A DNA stretch of 53,399 nucleotides from Streptomyces sp. NBS 14/10 (GTDB taxonomy: Bacteria > Actinomycetota > Actinomycetes > Streptomycetales > Streptomycetaceae). Each line of letters opens with the position of its first letter. Positions within the stretch are counted from its first letter, which is position 1. The notes under the pieces were generated by a model. That model was not told where the DNA came from, did not search any database, and was given only the letters and a program-made list of their open reading frames with translations. Location: positions 1 through 53,399 of the forward strand of contig NZ_NCSM01000006.1 in NCBI RefSeq assembly GCF_002224125.1, in the 5' to 3' direction. The position numbers and the translations under genes were made by a program. Shown here piece by piece: positions 17,562-27,169 of this stretch.

Positions 17562-18983
17562 TCAGGCCGCCGCCGCGTCCGGGGCTGTGGGCTCGGCGCC
17601 GGGGAGGGCGCCGAGGTCGTGGAGGATCGCTCGGGCGGCGCGGCGGCCGGAGACGAGGGCTCCCTGCACGGTGCTCGAGTCGCGGTGGTCCCCGCATACG
17701 TACAGGCCGGACAGCAGCCGGACCGGGCGCCGCAGGTCGTGCGGGGCGGGCATGGCGGGGACCGCGTACGGGTCGTGATGCGCGGCGAGCAGGTCCCAGC
17801 CGACGGTGGAGGTGCCGTAGACCGCGGCGAGTTGGGCCCGGGCGGCCCGGTCGAGTTCGGCGGTCGGCAGGGCCGCGGCGGCGCCGAGGACCGTGGAGGT
17901 GATCAGGACCCGGCCGGGCGGGGTGCGCGACGGGTCGACCTCGCTGGCGACGGCGGTGTGGGCCACCGGGCCGTGGTCCCCGGCGGTGAGCACCAGCGCG
18001 GGCTCGCGCAGCGGCGAACTGTCCGCGGTGTGGTGCAGCACGGTGACCGGGTGGAAGGACGGCAGCCGCAGCCCGGGGAGGAGGTCGGCCGCGGCGCGGG
18101 CGCCGGTGGCCACCAGGATCGAACGGCAGCCGATCTCGCCGTGTTCGGCGGTGGCCACGGCGGTCGTGGAGGCCGTCACGGCGCGTATGCCGGTGCGTAC
18201 CGTACCCGGCGGCAGGGCCGCGGCCAGCAGCTCGGGGACGGCCGAGGCGCCGCCCGCGGGCAGGCACAGGCGGCCTCGCGCGTAGCCGCGCAGCACCAGG
18301 TCGGCGCAGCGGCTCGAGGTGGTCAACTCGGGGTCGCTGAGCAGCGAGACGAGCAGCGGGCGCAGAAAGCCCTCGACGGTACGGGCCGGCAGCCCACGCC
18401 CGGCCAGGGTCTCGGCGACGGGCCGGTCCGGGCGGGTGAGGAGGCGGTCGGCGGGCAGTGCGGCGAGCCTGCCGAGGGCGGCGCCGAGGCGGGCCTGGTC
18501 GAGCGCGCCGCCGAGGGGCGCACGGGCGGCGTTCGCGAGGGCGCGTGCGGTGGTCAGTGCGCCCCTCGTGCCCCGGCCGTTCGTACCCCGCCCACTCGTC
18601 CCCCGCCCGTGCGTTCCGCGCCCGCTCGTGCCCCGGCCGCCGGTTCCCCAACCGCCGGTCGCCCAGCCACCGGTGCCCGTGGCGCCGACCCGGTGGGTGC
18701 GGCCGTCGGCGCGTACCAGCACACCCGGGGAGAACGGGCGCAGCACCAGCCCGCCGAGCCCAGGGGTGCGCTGGAGTTCCGGGAAGGAGGTGTTGACCAG
18801 TTGCCCACTGCGGTCCAGCCGGAAGCCGTCGAGCAGATCGGTGGCCATACGGCCGCCCACCTGGGGCGCGGCTTCCAGAACGGTGACCGTCACCCCCGCG
18901 CTGGTCAGCTGATGGGCCGCGGCCAGCCCCGCCAGTCCGGCTCCCACGATGACGACGTCCGTCCGGTGCGCGCTGGTGAGCAC
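17562..18983 (-). CDS. FAD-dependent oxidoreductase, amine oxidase type
   Basis: 473-residue flavoprotein. The N-terminus has the dinucleotide motif VIVGAGLAGLAAAHQL at 11-26, followed by EAAPQVGGRM, typical of the protoporphyrinogen oxidase/amine oxidase/phytoene desaturase superfamily. The C-terminus has the matching FAD stretch GLYVCGDHRDSSTVQGALVSG. Substrate is not clear. Residues 100-141 hold an unusual low-complexity stretch of five-residue GRGTx units (18561-18686) that replaces a normal loop. The start is GTG 18983, with GGGGAG about 5 nt upstream. Stands 196 bp downstream of the epimerase gene on the same strand. Confidence 0.8.
   Translation of the reverse strand: MLTSAHRTDVVIVGAGLAGLAAAHQLTSAGVTVTVLEAAPQVGGRMATDLLDGFRLDRSGQLVNTSFPELQRTPGLGGLVLRPFSPGVLVRADGRTHRVGATGTGGWATGGWGTGGRGTSGRGTHGRGTSGRGTNGRGTRGALTTARALANAARAPLGGALDQARLGAALGRLAALPADRLLTRPDRPVAETLAGRGLPARTVEGFLRPLLVSLLSDPELTTSSRCADLVLRGYARGRLCLPAGGASAVPELLAAALPPGTVRTGIRAVTASTTAVATAEHGEIGCRSILVATGARAAADLLPGLRLPSFHPVTVLHHTADSSPLREPALVLTAGDHGPVAHTAVASEVDPSRTPPGRVLITSTVLGAAAALPTAELDRAARAQLAAVYGTSTVGWDLLAAHHDPYAVPAMPAPHDLRRPVRLLSGLYVCGDHRDSSTVQGALVSGRRAARAILHDLGALPGAEPTAPDAAAA
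18561..18686 (-). repeat. 15-bp tandem repeat coding for GRGTx units
   Basis: Within the FAD oxidoreductase, about eight imperfect 15-bp units code for GTGGWATGGWGTGG then GRGTS, GRGTH, GRGTS, GRGTN, GRGTR. The units are nearly identical in the centre and diverge at the upstream edge, which suggests growth by slippage. Confidence 0.8.
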
Positions 18984-19179
18984 GTGCCCTCCCCGAGGTC
19001 TGTGCGTACGCCAAGGGGCCTGCTGCCCCCGACCGGCAGCCCGGATGCGTATATTCCGCAACTCGGGTTCCCTGGGCCGGTCATGACAGTACGGACAAAA
19101 ATGGTCGATGCCAGACGCGCATCGACCGAGCATGGGCGCACAGCGGTCGCACGTTGCCCTGGGGTGGCGCTGAAACGGG

Positions 19180-20091
19180 CTAGTGGCGACCGGCGGCGCG
19201 CGCCGCCAGCGCGGCCCGCAGCGCCTGCTCGATCTCCGGGTGGGTGAAGGAGAACCCCGAGTCCAACAGCCGCCGCGGCACCGCCCGTACGCTGCCGAGC
19301 ACATCGCTGGAGAGCTCCCCGAGCGCGAGCCGCAGCGCGGGCGCGGGGACGGACAGCAGCGTCGGCCGGCCCAGCACCCGGCCCATGGCGGCGGTCACCT
19401 CCCGGTTGGTGATCGGCTCGGGCGCGGTGAGGTTGACCGGGCCCACGAGCTCATCCGTGGCCAGGATGTGGCGCAGCGCGGCGATGTGGTCGTCCAGGGC
19501 GATAAAGCTCCAGTACTGGCGGCCGCTGCCCATCCGGCCGCCGAGGCCGAACCGGAACAGCGGAAAGAGCCGCCCCCAGGCCCCGCCCTCAGCGGACACC
19601 ACAAGGCCCGTGCGCGCGAACACGGTCCGTACGCCCGCCTCCTGGGCCGGCGCGGTCGCCTCCTCCCACTGCTGGCACAGGTCCGCGAGAAATCCGTCAC
19701 CGGGGGGCGCGCTCTCGTCCACCACGCGCCCCCCGGTGTCCCCGTAGAAGCCGACCGCGCTGGCGCTCACCAGCACCCGGGGCGGAGTGTCGAGCGAGGC
19801 CACGGCCTCGGCGACGGCGGTCGTGCCGAGCACCCGACTGTCCAGCAACTCCTTCTTGTACGCATCGGTCCAGCGGCGGTCGCCGATCCCCGCACCCGCG
19901 AGATGCACCACCGCGTCACAGCCCGCGAGCCCTTGCGAGTCCACCCACTGCCGTTTCGGATCCCACTGGACCTCGTCCTCCGCCCGGGGCGCGCGCCGCA
20001 CCAGACGCACCACCTGGTGGCCGTCCGCGTGCAGGGAGCGGACGAGAGCCGTGCCGATGAGCCCGGACGAACCGGTGATCGCGATACGCAT
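19180..20091 (-). CDS. TIGR01777-family NAD(P)-dependent epimerase
   Basis: 303 residues, extended short-chain dehydrogenase fold. The nucleotide motif is TGSSGLIGTAL at 6-16; VVHLAGAGIGDRRW near 62-75, a SAVGFYG active-site region (Tyr in GFYGD) and the C-terminal DUF1731-like LLDSGFSFTHPEIEQAL region identify the TIGR01777 (SulA/YfcH-like) family. Substrate and pathway are unknown. ATG 20091 begins MRIAITGSSG. Upstream neighbour (GNAT) is divergent. Confidence 0.9.
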   Translation of the reverse strand: MRIAITGSSGLIGTALVRSLHADGHQVVRLVRRAPRAEDEVQWDPKRQWVDSQGLAGCDAVVHLAGAGIGDRRWTDAYKKELLDSRVLGTTAVAEAVASLDTPPRVLVSASAVGFYGDTGGRVVDESAPPGDGFLADLCQQWEEATAPAQEAGVRTVFARTGLVVSAEGGAWGRLFPLFRFGLGGRMGSGRQYWSFIALDDHIAALRHILATDELVGPVNLTAPEPITNREVTAAMGRVLGRPTLLSVPAPALRLALGELSSDVLGSVRAVPRRLLDSGFSFTHPEIEQALRAALAARAAGRH

Positions 20092-20224
20092 GGGCCCATC
20101 CTGCCCGCCATCGTGTCCGGGATGTCGGAGGCTGGTGGTGAACGCGGGGGCGGGGGCGGGCGTGAGAGAGCGAGCTCGAAGGCGAACTCATGCGCGGTCG
20201 GACCGGCATGGCACAGTGGCCCAC

Positions 20225-20710
20225 ATGTCCGATCCGACCATCCGACCCGCCGCCCTCTCCGACGAAACGACGCTCGCCGACCTGGACCGGCGCACCTGGT
20301 CCCCGCTGCACTCCGTACAGCCGCCCCCGCACCCGAACGACCCCTTCTTCACCGACCGGAACCGGCCCGGCCACGTGCTGCTCGCCGAGGCCGACGGGCG
20401 GACGGCGGGCTTCATACGCCTCGTCGCGCCGACCCCGCTGCCCTGCAACACGCACGTACGGGCGATCCAGGGCCTGGCGGTGGACGACTGGGCGCGCGGC
20501 CGGGGCGTGGCGCGGGCGCTGCTCGGCGCGGCGTACGAGGAGGCCAGGCGCCAGGGGGCGGTCCGGATCACGCTGCGGGTGCTCGGGCACAACGCCCCGG
20601 CGCGGCGGCTGTACGAGTCCGAGGGCTTCGCGGTGGAGGGCGTGCTGCCGGGGGAGTTCCTGCTGGAGGGGGAGTACGTGGACGACGTACTGATGGGACG
20701 CGCTCTCTGA
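20225..20710 (+). CDS. GNAT-family N-acetyltransferase
   Basis: 161 residues. The acetyl-CoA binding motif is IQGLAVDDWARGRGVARALLGAAY with the R/Q-x-x-G-x-G/A pattern (RGRGVA) near residues 93-98; the C-terminal NAPARRLYESEGF is also typical. Substrate unknown; family members acetylate small amines, antibiotics or proteins. The ATG at 20225 gives MSDPTIRPAAL; a CACAGT box 7 nt upstream suggests a leaderless transcript. Convergent with the DUF4240 gene, with an 18-bp repeat at the junction. Confidence 0.88.
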   Translation: MSDPTIRPAALSDETTLADLDRRTWSPLHSVQPPPHPNDPFFTDRNRPGHVLLAEADGRTAGFIRLVAPTPLPCNTHVRAIQGLAVDDWARGRGVARALLGAAYEEARRQGAVRITLRVLGHNAPARRLYESEGFAVEGVLPGEFLLEGEYVDDVLMGRAL

Positions 20711-20751
20711 GCCCCTGCCCTCCTCTGAGTCCCCGCCCTCGCTGAGTCAGC
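20706..20751. repeat. 18-bp tandem repeat ending in a stop palindrome
   Basis: Two units beginning TCTGAG at 20706 and 20724 and a partial third (CTGAGTCA from 20742) fill the junction of the convergent GNAT and DUF4240 genes. The end contains the near-palindrome GCTGAGTCAGC at 20741-20751, which includes the DUF4240 stop codon. Confidence 0.65.
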
Positions 20752-21265
20752 CGCGGAAGCGTTCCCACAGCCGGGGGAACCGCGCCGCCAGCGCCCCCTC
20801 GTCCGTCAAGTCGAGGACCGCGCCGACCGGTTCGGCCGACCGTGCCGACAGGCCCAGGTCCGGCAGCACCGCGCCGGTCAGCTGCTCGTACGCCTCGTCG
20901 GCCGCGAAGCCCAGGTCCTCGCAGTCCCCGTCCACCTGATCGTCGAAGTCCTCCAGCAGCTCGGCGAGGTCGTCCGGCTCGTGCAGCGCGCCCTCGAACA
21001 CGTCCCGGCCCTGGCCGATCAGCCAGTAGCGGAAGGCGTCGAAGGCATCGTCGCCCACATCCCCCAGCAGGAGTTGGGCCGCGCCCCACAGATCCCAGCG
21101 GTAGGCGCGGTTGGAACGCGCCTCGAAGTGGCGGGCGAAGTCCAGAACGGCGTCCGGATCGAGCTGGGACAGCCGGTCGACGAGCAGGTCGGACTGGTCC
21201 TCGGGGTCGCCCTCGGCCGCATCCCGAGCGCTGTCGACCAGCTCCCAGAACTCCGTCTCGTCCAT
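20747..21265 (-). CDS. DUF4240 domain protein
   Basis: 172 acidic residues starting at ATG 21265 (MDETEFWELVDSARDAAEGD), the typical DUF4240 opening. The domain goes on with LSQLDPDAVLDFARHFE and the helix YRWDLWGAAQLLLGD, then FDAFRYWLIGQGRDVFE. Function is unknown; the family is common in actinobacteria and may be a protein-protein interaction module. The frame is open further upstream, but those codons overlap the divergent SDR region and have no family likeness. No clear ribosome site. Confidence 0.8.
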   Translation of the reverse strand: MDETEFWELVDSARDAAEGDPEDQSDLLVDRLSQLDPDAVLDFARHFEARSNRAYRWDLWGAAQLLLGDVGDDAFDAFRYWLIGQGRDVFEGALHEPDDLAELLEDFDDQVDGDCEDLGFAADEAYEQLTGAVLPDLGLSARSAEPVGAVLDLTDEGALAARFPRLWERFRG

Positions 21266-21413
21266 CACGGGACCAGCATCGGCCCTCGCGTGCGCCCGCG
21301 CACGCCGGAGTGGCCCGGAATGTTCCTTCAAAAAAGGCGACAGAAGATGGCGGGATTCACTGCGAGGGTCGGAGGCGTTCACACCACACCAGTCCGAGAA
21401 GGGACATACGTAC

Positions 21414-22334
21414 GTGAGTACACAGGGCGCACTGGCGGGCAGGGTCGCACTCGTCGCGGGGGCGACACGCGGCGCGGGCCGGGCGATGGCCGTGGAGCTG
21501 GGGGCGGCGGGGGCCACGGTCTACGCGACGGGGCGCACCACGCGCGAGAAGGCCAGCGAGGTCGGGCGGACGACGGAGACCATCGAGGAGACGGCGGAGC
21601 TGGTCACGGCCGCGGGCGGCACGGGGATCGCGGTACCGGTCGACCATCTGGTGCCCGAGCAGGTGCGGGCGCTGGTGGAGCGGATCGAGGACGAGCAGGG
21701 GCGTCTTGATGTGCTCGTCAACGATGTGTGGGGAGGCGAGCACCTGGTCACCTTCGACAAGAAGACCTGGGAACTGGAGCTGGAGAACGGGCTGCGGATG
21801 CTCCGGCTCGGCGTCGAGACCCACCTCGTCACCAGCTACTACGCGCTGCCGCTGCTGGTCCGGCAGCCGGGCGGGCTGGTGGTGGAGGTGACCGACGGCA
21901 CGGCCGAATTCAACAAGACCTACCGCGAGAACCTCTTCTTCGACCTCACCAAGAACGCCCCCATCCGGACGGCCTTCGGGCTGGCCCAGGAACTGAAGGA
22001 GTTCGGCGGCACGGCGGTCTCCATCACCCCGGGCTTTCTCCGCTCCGAGCAGATGCTCGACCACTTCGGGGTGACCGAGGAGAACTGGCGCGACGCCGTC
22101 GCACGAGAGCCGCACTTCGCCATCGCCGAGACGCCGTACTTCGTCGGACGGGCGGTCGCGGCGCTCGCGGCGGACCCGGAGCGGGCGCGGTGGTCCGGGA
22201 AGTCGGTGTCCAGCGGGGAGCTGGCCAAGGAGTACGGCTTCACGGATGTGGATGGCTCGCGGCCGGATGCGTTCGGCTACTTCCGGGATGTGGTTTTCGG
22301 CGGGAAGGAGGGGACGGCCGAGGACTACCGGTAA
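21414..22334 (+). CDS. Short-chain dehydrogenase/reductase
   Basis: 306 residues, Rossmann fold. The cofactor motif is VAGATRGAGRAMA at about 14-26 (TGxxxGxG type), and the adjacent ATGRTTR suggests NADP preference. The usual NNAG is changed to VNDVWGG, and a Tyr-x3-Lys is not in the common position (EFNKTYRENLFFD), so this is an atypical SDR; related actinobacterial proteins are annotated only as SDR oxidoreductases. The GTG at 21414 follows GAAGGGA 9 nt upstream. Substrate unknown. Confidence 0.85.
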   Translation: MSTQGALAGRVALVAGATRGAGRAMAVELGAAGATVYATGRTTREKASEVGRTTETIEETAELVTAAGGTGIAVPVDHLVPEQVRALVERIEDEQGRLDVLVNDVWGGEHLVTFDKKTWELELENGLRMLRLGVETHLVTSYYALPLLVRQPGGLVVEVTDGTAEFNKTYRENLFFDLTKNAPIRTAFGLAQELKEFGGTAVSITPGFLRSEQMLDHFGVTEENWRDAVAREPHFAIAETPYFVGRAVAALAADPERARWSGKSVSSGELAKEYGFTDVDGSRPDAFGYFRDVVFGGKEGTAEDYR

Positions 22335-22511
22335 CGGCGAGGCGCGCATGGGCGGCTGCCGGAGGGCCGGGCCGCCGCGCCGGGCCGCTGTGCCGGGCCT
22401 GCGGTGCGGCGCCGGCGGGCGCCCAGCCCGGCGCCGTGCTCGCACAGCGCGGCGAGACGGCCGCCGACCGACCGCGCACCGGGCGGGGAGGGCCCTTCAG
22501 CAGCCGTGCTG

Positions 22512-22575
22512 CCGGTAGAACTCGGCGACGCGGGCGGCCGGTCTACCGGTAGAGCTCCGCGGCGCGGATGGCCGC
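22512..22575 (-). repeat. Imperfect duplicate of the 3' end of the WYL gene
   Basis: Read on the minus strand, 22575-22546 codes for the last residues AAIRAAELYR of the WYL regulator. About 8 bp further on, 22538-22512 repeats it at 3 bases shorter and would code for AARVAEFYRQHGC then stop, in a different frame. It looks like a remnant of a paralogous gene end or a small duplication. Confidence 0.5.
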
Positions 22576-23556
22576 CGCGGCGAAGCGCTCGCGCAGCTCC
22601 GGCGGGGCCAGCACCTCCGCCTCCGGGCCGAGGGTCAGCAGCTGTTCGTACGCCACGTCCAGCGACTCCACGGGCAGAGTGACGGTGATCCGCCCCTGCC
22701 CGTCGGGCCCGTCGGGATCCCCGGCCGCCCCGGCCGCCGCCACGGCCTCCTGGCCCGCCGTACGGTCCGTCGCATACGGCAGCCGTCGCGCGCCCTCCGC
22801 GGTCAGCCGCAGTACGACCTTCTCGCGCAGCAGCGAGCGGACGAACTGTGCGGCCCGCTCCTCCCAGAACCCGGGGAGGTCGAAGTCGGCCAGCCGCTCG
22901 AAGCGGCCGTGCCGGTCGAGTCTGCCCTCATCAGCGGCGGTCGGCGAGACGGCGGTGAACCGGTCCACCCGGTAGACGCGGAAGTCGCCGCCCGCGACCC
23001 GCGCCGCCAGGTACCAGACACCCGCCTTCAGAACCAGCCCGTACGGCTCCAGCTCCCGTTCCACCTCCGTGTCCCGGCGGCGGTAGCGGGCGGTGATCCG
23101 GCGGTCGTCCCATACGGCGTCGGCGATGGCGGGCAGCAGGTCCGGTGTCTCGGGCTCCTGCCACCAGCCGGGGGCGTCGAGGTGGAAGCGCTGGGCAGCG
23201 GTGTGCGAGGCGTCGCGCAGCTCCGGGAGGAGCGCGGCGGACACCTTCAGCCGGGCGGCGGAGGCGGCGTCCGCCAGCCCCATGCCACGCAGCGCGGCCG
23301 GCACCCCGGACAGGAACAGCGCCTCGGCCTCCGTACGGCCGAGACCGGTCAGCCGGGTGCGGTAGCCGCCGACCAGGCGGTAGCCGCCGCTGCGGCCCCG
23401 GTCCGCGTAGACCGGGACCCCGGCCTCGGAGAGCGCTGCCACATCGCGCGTGACCGTACGCTCCGAGACCTCCAGCTCCCGGGCCAGCTCGGCCCCCGTC
23501 ATCGAGGGCCGGGACTGGAGCAGCAGCACAAGACGGATCAGCCGGGCGGCGCGCAT
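22543..23556 (-). CDS. HTH/WYL-domain transcriptional regulator
   Basis: 337 residues. An N-terminal HTH_11 winged helix (about 5-60: MTGAELARELEVSERTVTRDVAALSEAGVP... cut here) is followed by RSGGYRLVGGYRTRL, a WYL domain near 135-205 (ELEPYGLVLKAGVWYLAA, YRVDRF) and a WCX C-terminal domain. Such proteins regulate nearby genes in response to ligands such as nucleic acid fragments. ATG 23556 gives MRAARLIRLVLLLQSRP, the usual start. The target is unknown; the adjacent hydrolase (same strand, 34 bp upstream) or the convergent SDR are candidates. Confidence 0.88.
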   Translation of the reverse strand: MRAARLIRLVLLLQSRPSMTGAELARELEVSERTVTRDVAALSEAGVPVYADRGRSGGYRLVGGYRTRLTGLGRTEAEALFLSGVPAALRGMGLADAASAARLKVSAALLPELRDASHTAAQRFHLDAPGWWQEPETPDLLPAIADAVWDDRRITARYRRRDTEVERELEPYGLVLKAGVWYLAARVAGGDFRVYRVDRFTAVSPTAADEGRLDRHGRFERLADFDLPGFWEERAAQFVRSLLREKVVLRLTAEGARRLPYATDRTAGQEAVAAAGAAGDPDGPDGQGRITVTLPVESLDVAYEQLLTLGPEAEVLAPPELRERFAAAAIRAAELYR

Positions 23557-23589
23557 GCGCCCATCATGCCCTCGCGCGGCCCGGGGGCC

Positions 23590-24249
23590 CTACAGATACC
23601 CGATCAGCCGGTCGACCAGGTCGACCGGGCGGGACAGCGCGACCAGGTGGCCGCCGGGGACCTCGTCGGCGTCGATCCCGAGACGGTCGCGGGCCACCCG
23701 GCGCTGGAACTCCGCGGGGAAGAACCGGTCCTCGGCTGCGGCAAGCACGCGAGTGGTCACGTCCGGCCACCGTTCGATGGCGCAAGGCTGGCCGAACGCG
23801 GTGTCGGCCTCGGGCCAGTCGTGCGCCGCGCCGGCGACCTCGGCCGGCACGTCGTGCAGGAAGTAGGTGGCCAGGTCGAACTCCGGGCCGTACCCGCCCG
23901 CTTCGGCCGCCGCGACGCGGGCCGCCGGCGATCCGGTGTTGTCCCACCACTGTCCCGGCGTCTCGCCCGGCAGCGGGATCATCGCGTTGACCAGCACCAA
24001 CAGATCTACGTCCACACGAGCGCAGACCATCGGGGCGGTGAAGCCGCCCATCGACTGGGCCACCAGCACAACGTCGTCATGGTCGCCGATCGCAGCGACC
24101 ACCGCGTCGGTGTACTCGGGCAGCCCTGCGGATTCGTCGGCGCCGGGCAGCTCGACGGCGACCGCCTCGTACCCCCTGGCATGCAATTCGGGCACCACAC
24201 GATGCCAGTACCAGGCGGCACCCCCGGCCCCGGGAATCAAGACGAACAT
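23590..24249 (-). CDS. Alpha/beta hydrolase
   Basis: 219 residues. Fold opening FVLIPGAGGAAWYWHRVVPEL, nucleophile elbow AQSMGGF (Ser), acid residue probably in AAAEDRFFP and His in VPGGHLVALS. These match the plant esterase/salicylate-binding-protein-like hydrolases (MhpC-like) that cleave small esters. The ATG at 24249 has GAGGG 6 nt upstream; an ATG two codons earlier (24255) is nearly as good. It ends 34 bp before the WYL regulator and may form an operon with it. Confidence 0.87.
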   Translation of the reverse strand: MFVLIPGAGGAAWYWHRVVPELHARGYEAVAVELPGADESAGLPEYTDAVVAAIGDHDDVVLVAQSMGGFTAPMVCARVDVDLLVLVNAMIPLPGETPGQWWDNTGSPAARVAAAEAGGYGPEFDLATYFLHDVPAEVAGAAHDWPEADTAFGQPCAIERWPDVTTRVLAAAEDRFFPAEFQRRVARDRLGIDADEVPGGHLVALSRPVDLVDRLIGYL

Positions 24250-24368
24250 GCCCATCCCTCGCTCTCTCCGCTTCGTTCTCGGAACGTTGAGACCGTCGGG
24301 AACGATGAGAATCATCGGTCGCGAAGCGGGCGTGTGTGGGAGCAGCCGTGAGCGCTGCGAAACGCCTG

Positions 24369-24405
24369 GCCCCGCCCATACGCCGGTATGGCGTACGAGC
24401 GGGGC
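24369..24405 (-). terminator. Possible terminator after aceE
   Basis: Imperfect hairpin: outer arms GCCCCGC (24369-24375) and GCGGGGC (24399-24405), inner arms CCATAC/GTATGG around a GCCG loop, with a 7-nt bulge at 24392-24398. It lies 21 bp after the aceE stop. Confidence 0.5.
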
Positions 24406-24425
24406 TTCCGCATTCCGCGGGGCGG

Positions 24426-27152
24426 TCAGATGCCGTAGCGCTCGGCCGCTTCCTTCGCCGCCGTGGGCTTGACCTCGCCGCGGCGGGCGAGGCGGCTCAG
24501 GGCGGTGGTCACGATGGCCGGGGCGTCGACGCCGAAGTGGCGGCGGGCGGCCTCGCGGGTGTCGGAGAGGCCGAAGCCGTCCGTGCCGAGGGAGTACCAG
24601 TCCTGCTCGACCCACTGGCTGATCTGGTCGGGGACGGTGCGCATCCAGTCGCTGACGGCGAGGACCGGGCCCGGTGCGCCTGCCAGGGCACGGGTGACGT
24701 ACGGGACCCGGTCTTCACCGTTGAGCTGCGCCGCGTCACAGGACAGGGCGTCACGGCGCAGCTCGCTCCAGGAGGTGGCGGACCACACGTCGGCGGCCAC
24801 GCCCCAGTCGTCGGCGAGAAGTTTCTGGGCCTCCAGGGCCCAGTGGATGGCGGTGCCGGAGGCGAGGAGCTGGATGCGCGGGGCGCCCTCGTCCGCCGGC
24901 TCGGCCGACTTGTAGCGGTACAGGCCCTTGAGGATGCCCTCCTCGACGCCCTCGCCGGTGGGCATGGGCGGCTGGACCTTGGTCTCGTTGTAGACGGTCA
25001 GGTAGTAGAAGACGTCCTCGGCGTCCGGGCCGTACATCCTCCGCAGACCGTCCCGCACGATCGCGCCGACCTCGTACGCGAAGGCCGGGTCGTACGCGAT
25101 CGCCGCCGGGTTGGTGGAGGCGATGAGGTGGGAGTGGCCGTCGGCGTGCTGCAGGCCCTCGCCGGTCATCGTGGTGCGGCCGGCCGTGGCGCCGATCAGG
25201 AAGCCGCGGCCGAGCTGGTCGCCCAGCGCCCACATCTGGTCGGCGGTGCGCTGCCAGCCGAACATCGAGTAGAAGATGTAGAAGGGGATCATGGGCTCGC
25301 CGTGTGTCGCGTACGACGTCGCGGCGGCGGTGAAGTCGGCCATCGAACCGGCTTCGGTGATGCCCTCGTTGAGGATCTGGCCGTTGGCCGCTTCCTTGTA
25401 GTAGAGCAGCTGGTCGCGGTCGACCGGGTCGTAGGTCTGGCCGAGCGGCGAGTAGATCCCGGCGGTCGGGAAGAGCGACTCCATGCCGAAGGTGCGCGCC
25501 TCGTCGGGGACGATCGGCACCCAGCGGCGGCCGGTCTCCTTGTCCCGCATCAGGTCCTTGACCAGGCGGACGAACGCCATGGTGGTGGCGATCTCCTGGG
25601 TGCCGGAGCCCTTGGCCAGGGCCTCGAACGGTTTCGCCGACGGCTCGGGCAGGGCGACCGGGTGGACCTTGCGGGCCGGGGCGGGGCCGCCGAGGGCGGC
25701 GCGGCGCTCCTGGAGGTAGCGCACCTCGGGGGAGTCGGCGCCGGGGTGGACGTACGGGACCAGCTTGTCGTCCAGCGCGCTGTCCGGGATGGGCAGCTCC
25801 AGGAGGTCGCGCATGGCGCGGAACTCGTTGCCGGTCAACTTCTTCATCTGGTGGTTCGCGTTGCGCGACTCGAAGCCGGGGCCGAGCGTGTAGCCCTTGA
25901 CGGTCTGGGCGAGGACGACGGTCGGGGCGCCCTTGTGCTCCATGGCCGCGCGGTACGCCGCGTACACCTTGCGGGGCTCGTGGCCGGCCCGGGAGGTGTG
26001 GAAGCACTCGCTGAGCTTGGCGTCGGTCAGGCCCTGGCCGAGCCGGGCGAGCTGGGGGTCGGCGCCGAAGAAGTGGTCGCGGATGTACGCGGCGTCGCGC
26101 GTCGCGTACGTCTGGAACTGGGCGTCGGGGACCTCGCGCAGCCGGCGCAGCAGCGCGCCCGAGGTGTCGAGGGCCAGCAGCTCGTCCCAGGCGGAGCCCC
26201 ACAGGGCCTTGACGACATTCCAGCCGGCGGCGCGGAACTGCGCCTCCAGCTCCTGCACGATCTTGAAGTTGGCGCGCACCGGGCCGTCGAGCCGCTGCAG
26301 GTTGCAGTTGATGACGAAGGTGAGGTTGTCCAGGCCCTCGCGGCCGGCCAGGGCGAGTGCCGCGGTCGACTCGGGCTCGTCCATCTCGCCGTCGCCGAGG
26401 AAGGCCCATACGTGGGAGCCGGCGGTGTCCTTGATGCCGCGGTTCGCGAGGTAGCGGTTGAACCGGGCCTGGTAGATCGCGGAGATCGGGCCGAGGCCCA
26501 TGGAGACGGTGGGGAACTCCCACAGCCAGGGCAGCCGCCGCGGATGCGGGTAGGAGGGCAGGCCCGAGCCGCCCGCCTCGCGGCGGAAGTTGTCCAGGTG
26601 GGCCTCGGTCAGCCGGCCGTCGAGGAAGGCGCGGGCGTAGATGCCGGGGGAGGCGTGGCCCTGGATGTAGAGCTGGTCGCCGGAGCCGTCGGTCTCCTTG
26701 CCGCGGAAGAAGTGCTGGAAGCCCGTCTCGTAGAGCCAGGCGGCGGAGGCGAAGGTGGCGATGTGACCGCCGAGGCCGTCACGGCTGCCGCGGGTGACCA
26801 TCGCGGCCGCGTTCCACCGGTTCCAGGCGGTGATCCGCCGCTCCATGTCCTCGTCGCCGGGGAAGGAGGGCTCGGCGGCGGTGGGGATGGTGTTGACGTA
26901 GTCCGTCTCGAGCAGCGGGGGCAGCCCGAGACCGGCGGTCTCGGCGCGCTCCAGCGTGCGCCGCATCAGGTACGCGGCGCGGTGCGGGCCGGCGGCCCGG
27001 GTGACGGCGTCCAGGGACGCGCCCCATTCGGCGGTCTCCTCGGGGTCGCGGTCCGGGAGCTGGTCGAGCTCGCTGGGCTGCTGCGGAACGGGCTGCTGGA
27101 TGGGCTGCTTCCGGTTGGCTGCGGCCATCCCTCCGTTGACGAGGTCGGTCAT
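24426..27152 (-). CDS. aceE: Pyruvate dehydrogenase E1 component, homodimeric type
   Basis: 908-residue thiamine-diphosphate enzyme that decarboxylates pyruvate and passes the acetyl group to lipoyl-E2. The single-chain E1 has the opening [18 protein letters not shown] after a short Gln/Pro-rich tail, the ThDP motif [10 protein letters not shown], and the [11 protein letters not shown] and TKVQPPMP segments of AceE proteins. I chose ATG 27152 (MTDLVNGG) because related proteins begin MTD; the GGAGGG at 27129-27134 abuts the next ATG at 27128, which is the alternative. A perfect 17-bp palindrome lies just upstream. The E2 and E3 genes are 0.8-4 kb further right, beyond a GntR regulator. Confidence 0.95.
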   Translation of the reverse strand: MTDLVNGGMAAANRKQPIQQPVPQQPSELDQLPDRDPEETAEWGASLDAVTRAAGPHRAAYLMRRTLERAETAGLGLPPLLETDYVNTIPTAAEPSFPGDEDMERRITAWNRWNAAAMVTRGSRDGLGGHIATFASAAWLYETGFQHFFRGKETDGSGDQLYIQGHASPGIYARAFLDGRLTEAHLDNFRREAGGSGLPSYPHPRRLPWLWEFPTVSMGLGPISAIYQARFNRYLANRGIKDTAGSHVWAFLGDGEMDEPESTAALALAGREGLDNLTFVINCNLQRLDGPVRANFKIVQELEAQFRAAGWNVVKALWGSAWDELLALDTSGALLRRLREVPDAQFQTYATRDAAYIRDHFFGADPQLARLGQGLTDAKLSECFHTSRAGHEPRKVYAAYRAAMEHKGAPTVVLAQTVKGYTLGPGFESRNANHQMKKLTGNEFRAMRDLLELPIPDSALDDKLVPYVHPGADSPEVRYLQERRAALGGPAPARKVHPVALPEPSAKPFEALAKGSGTQEIATTMAFVRLVKDLMRDKETGRRWVPIVPDEARTFGMESLFPTAGIYSPLGQTYDPVDRDQLLYYKEAANGQILNEGITEAGSMADFTAAATSYATHGEPMIPFYIFYSMFGWQRTADQMWALGDQLGRGFLIGATAGRTTMTGEGLQHADGHSHLIASTNPAAIAYDPAFAYEVGAIVRDGLRRMYGPDAEDVFYYLTVYNETKVQPPMPTGEGVEEGILKGLYRYKSAEPADEGAPRIQLLASGTAIHWALEAQKLLADDWGVAADVWSATSWSELRRDALSCDAAQLNGEDRVPYVTRALAGAPGPVLAVSDWMRTVPDQISQWVEQDWYSLGTDGFGLSDTREAARRHFGVDAPAIVTTALSRLARRGEVKPTAAKEAAERYGI

Positions 27153-27169
27153 GTCTCGACTGTAAATTC

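Noticed and set aside
18561..18686. Possible CRISPR array
   Set aside because: The repeat is a 15-bp in-frame coding tandem without spacers.
15946..19014. Minus-strand open frame of 1022 codons
   Set aside because: It crosses the regulator gene and the oxidoreductase in another frame and has no domain likeness.
20225..24255. A secondary-metabolite or resistance island (GNAT, SDR, hydrolase, WYL)
   Set aside because: The genes have different orientations, no scaffold enzymes and no mobile element; looks like ordinary accessory genes.
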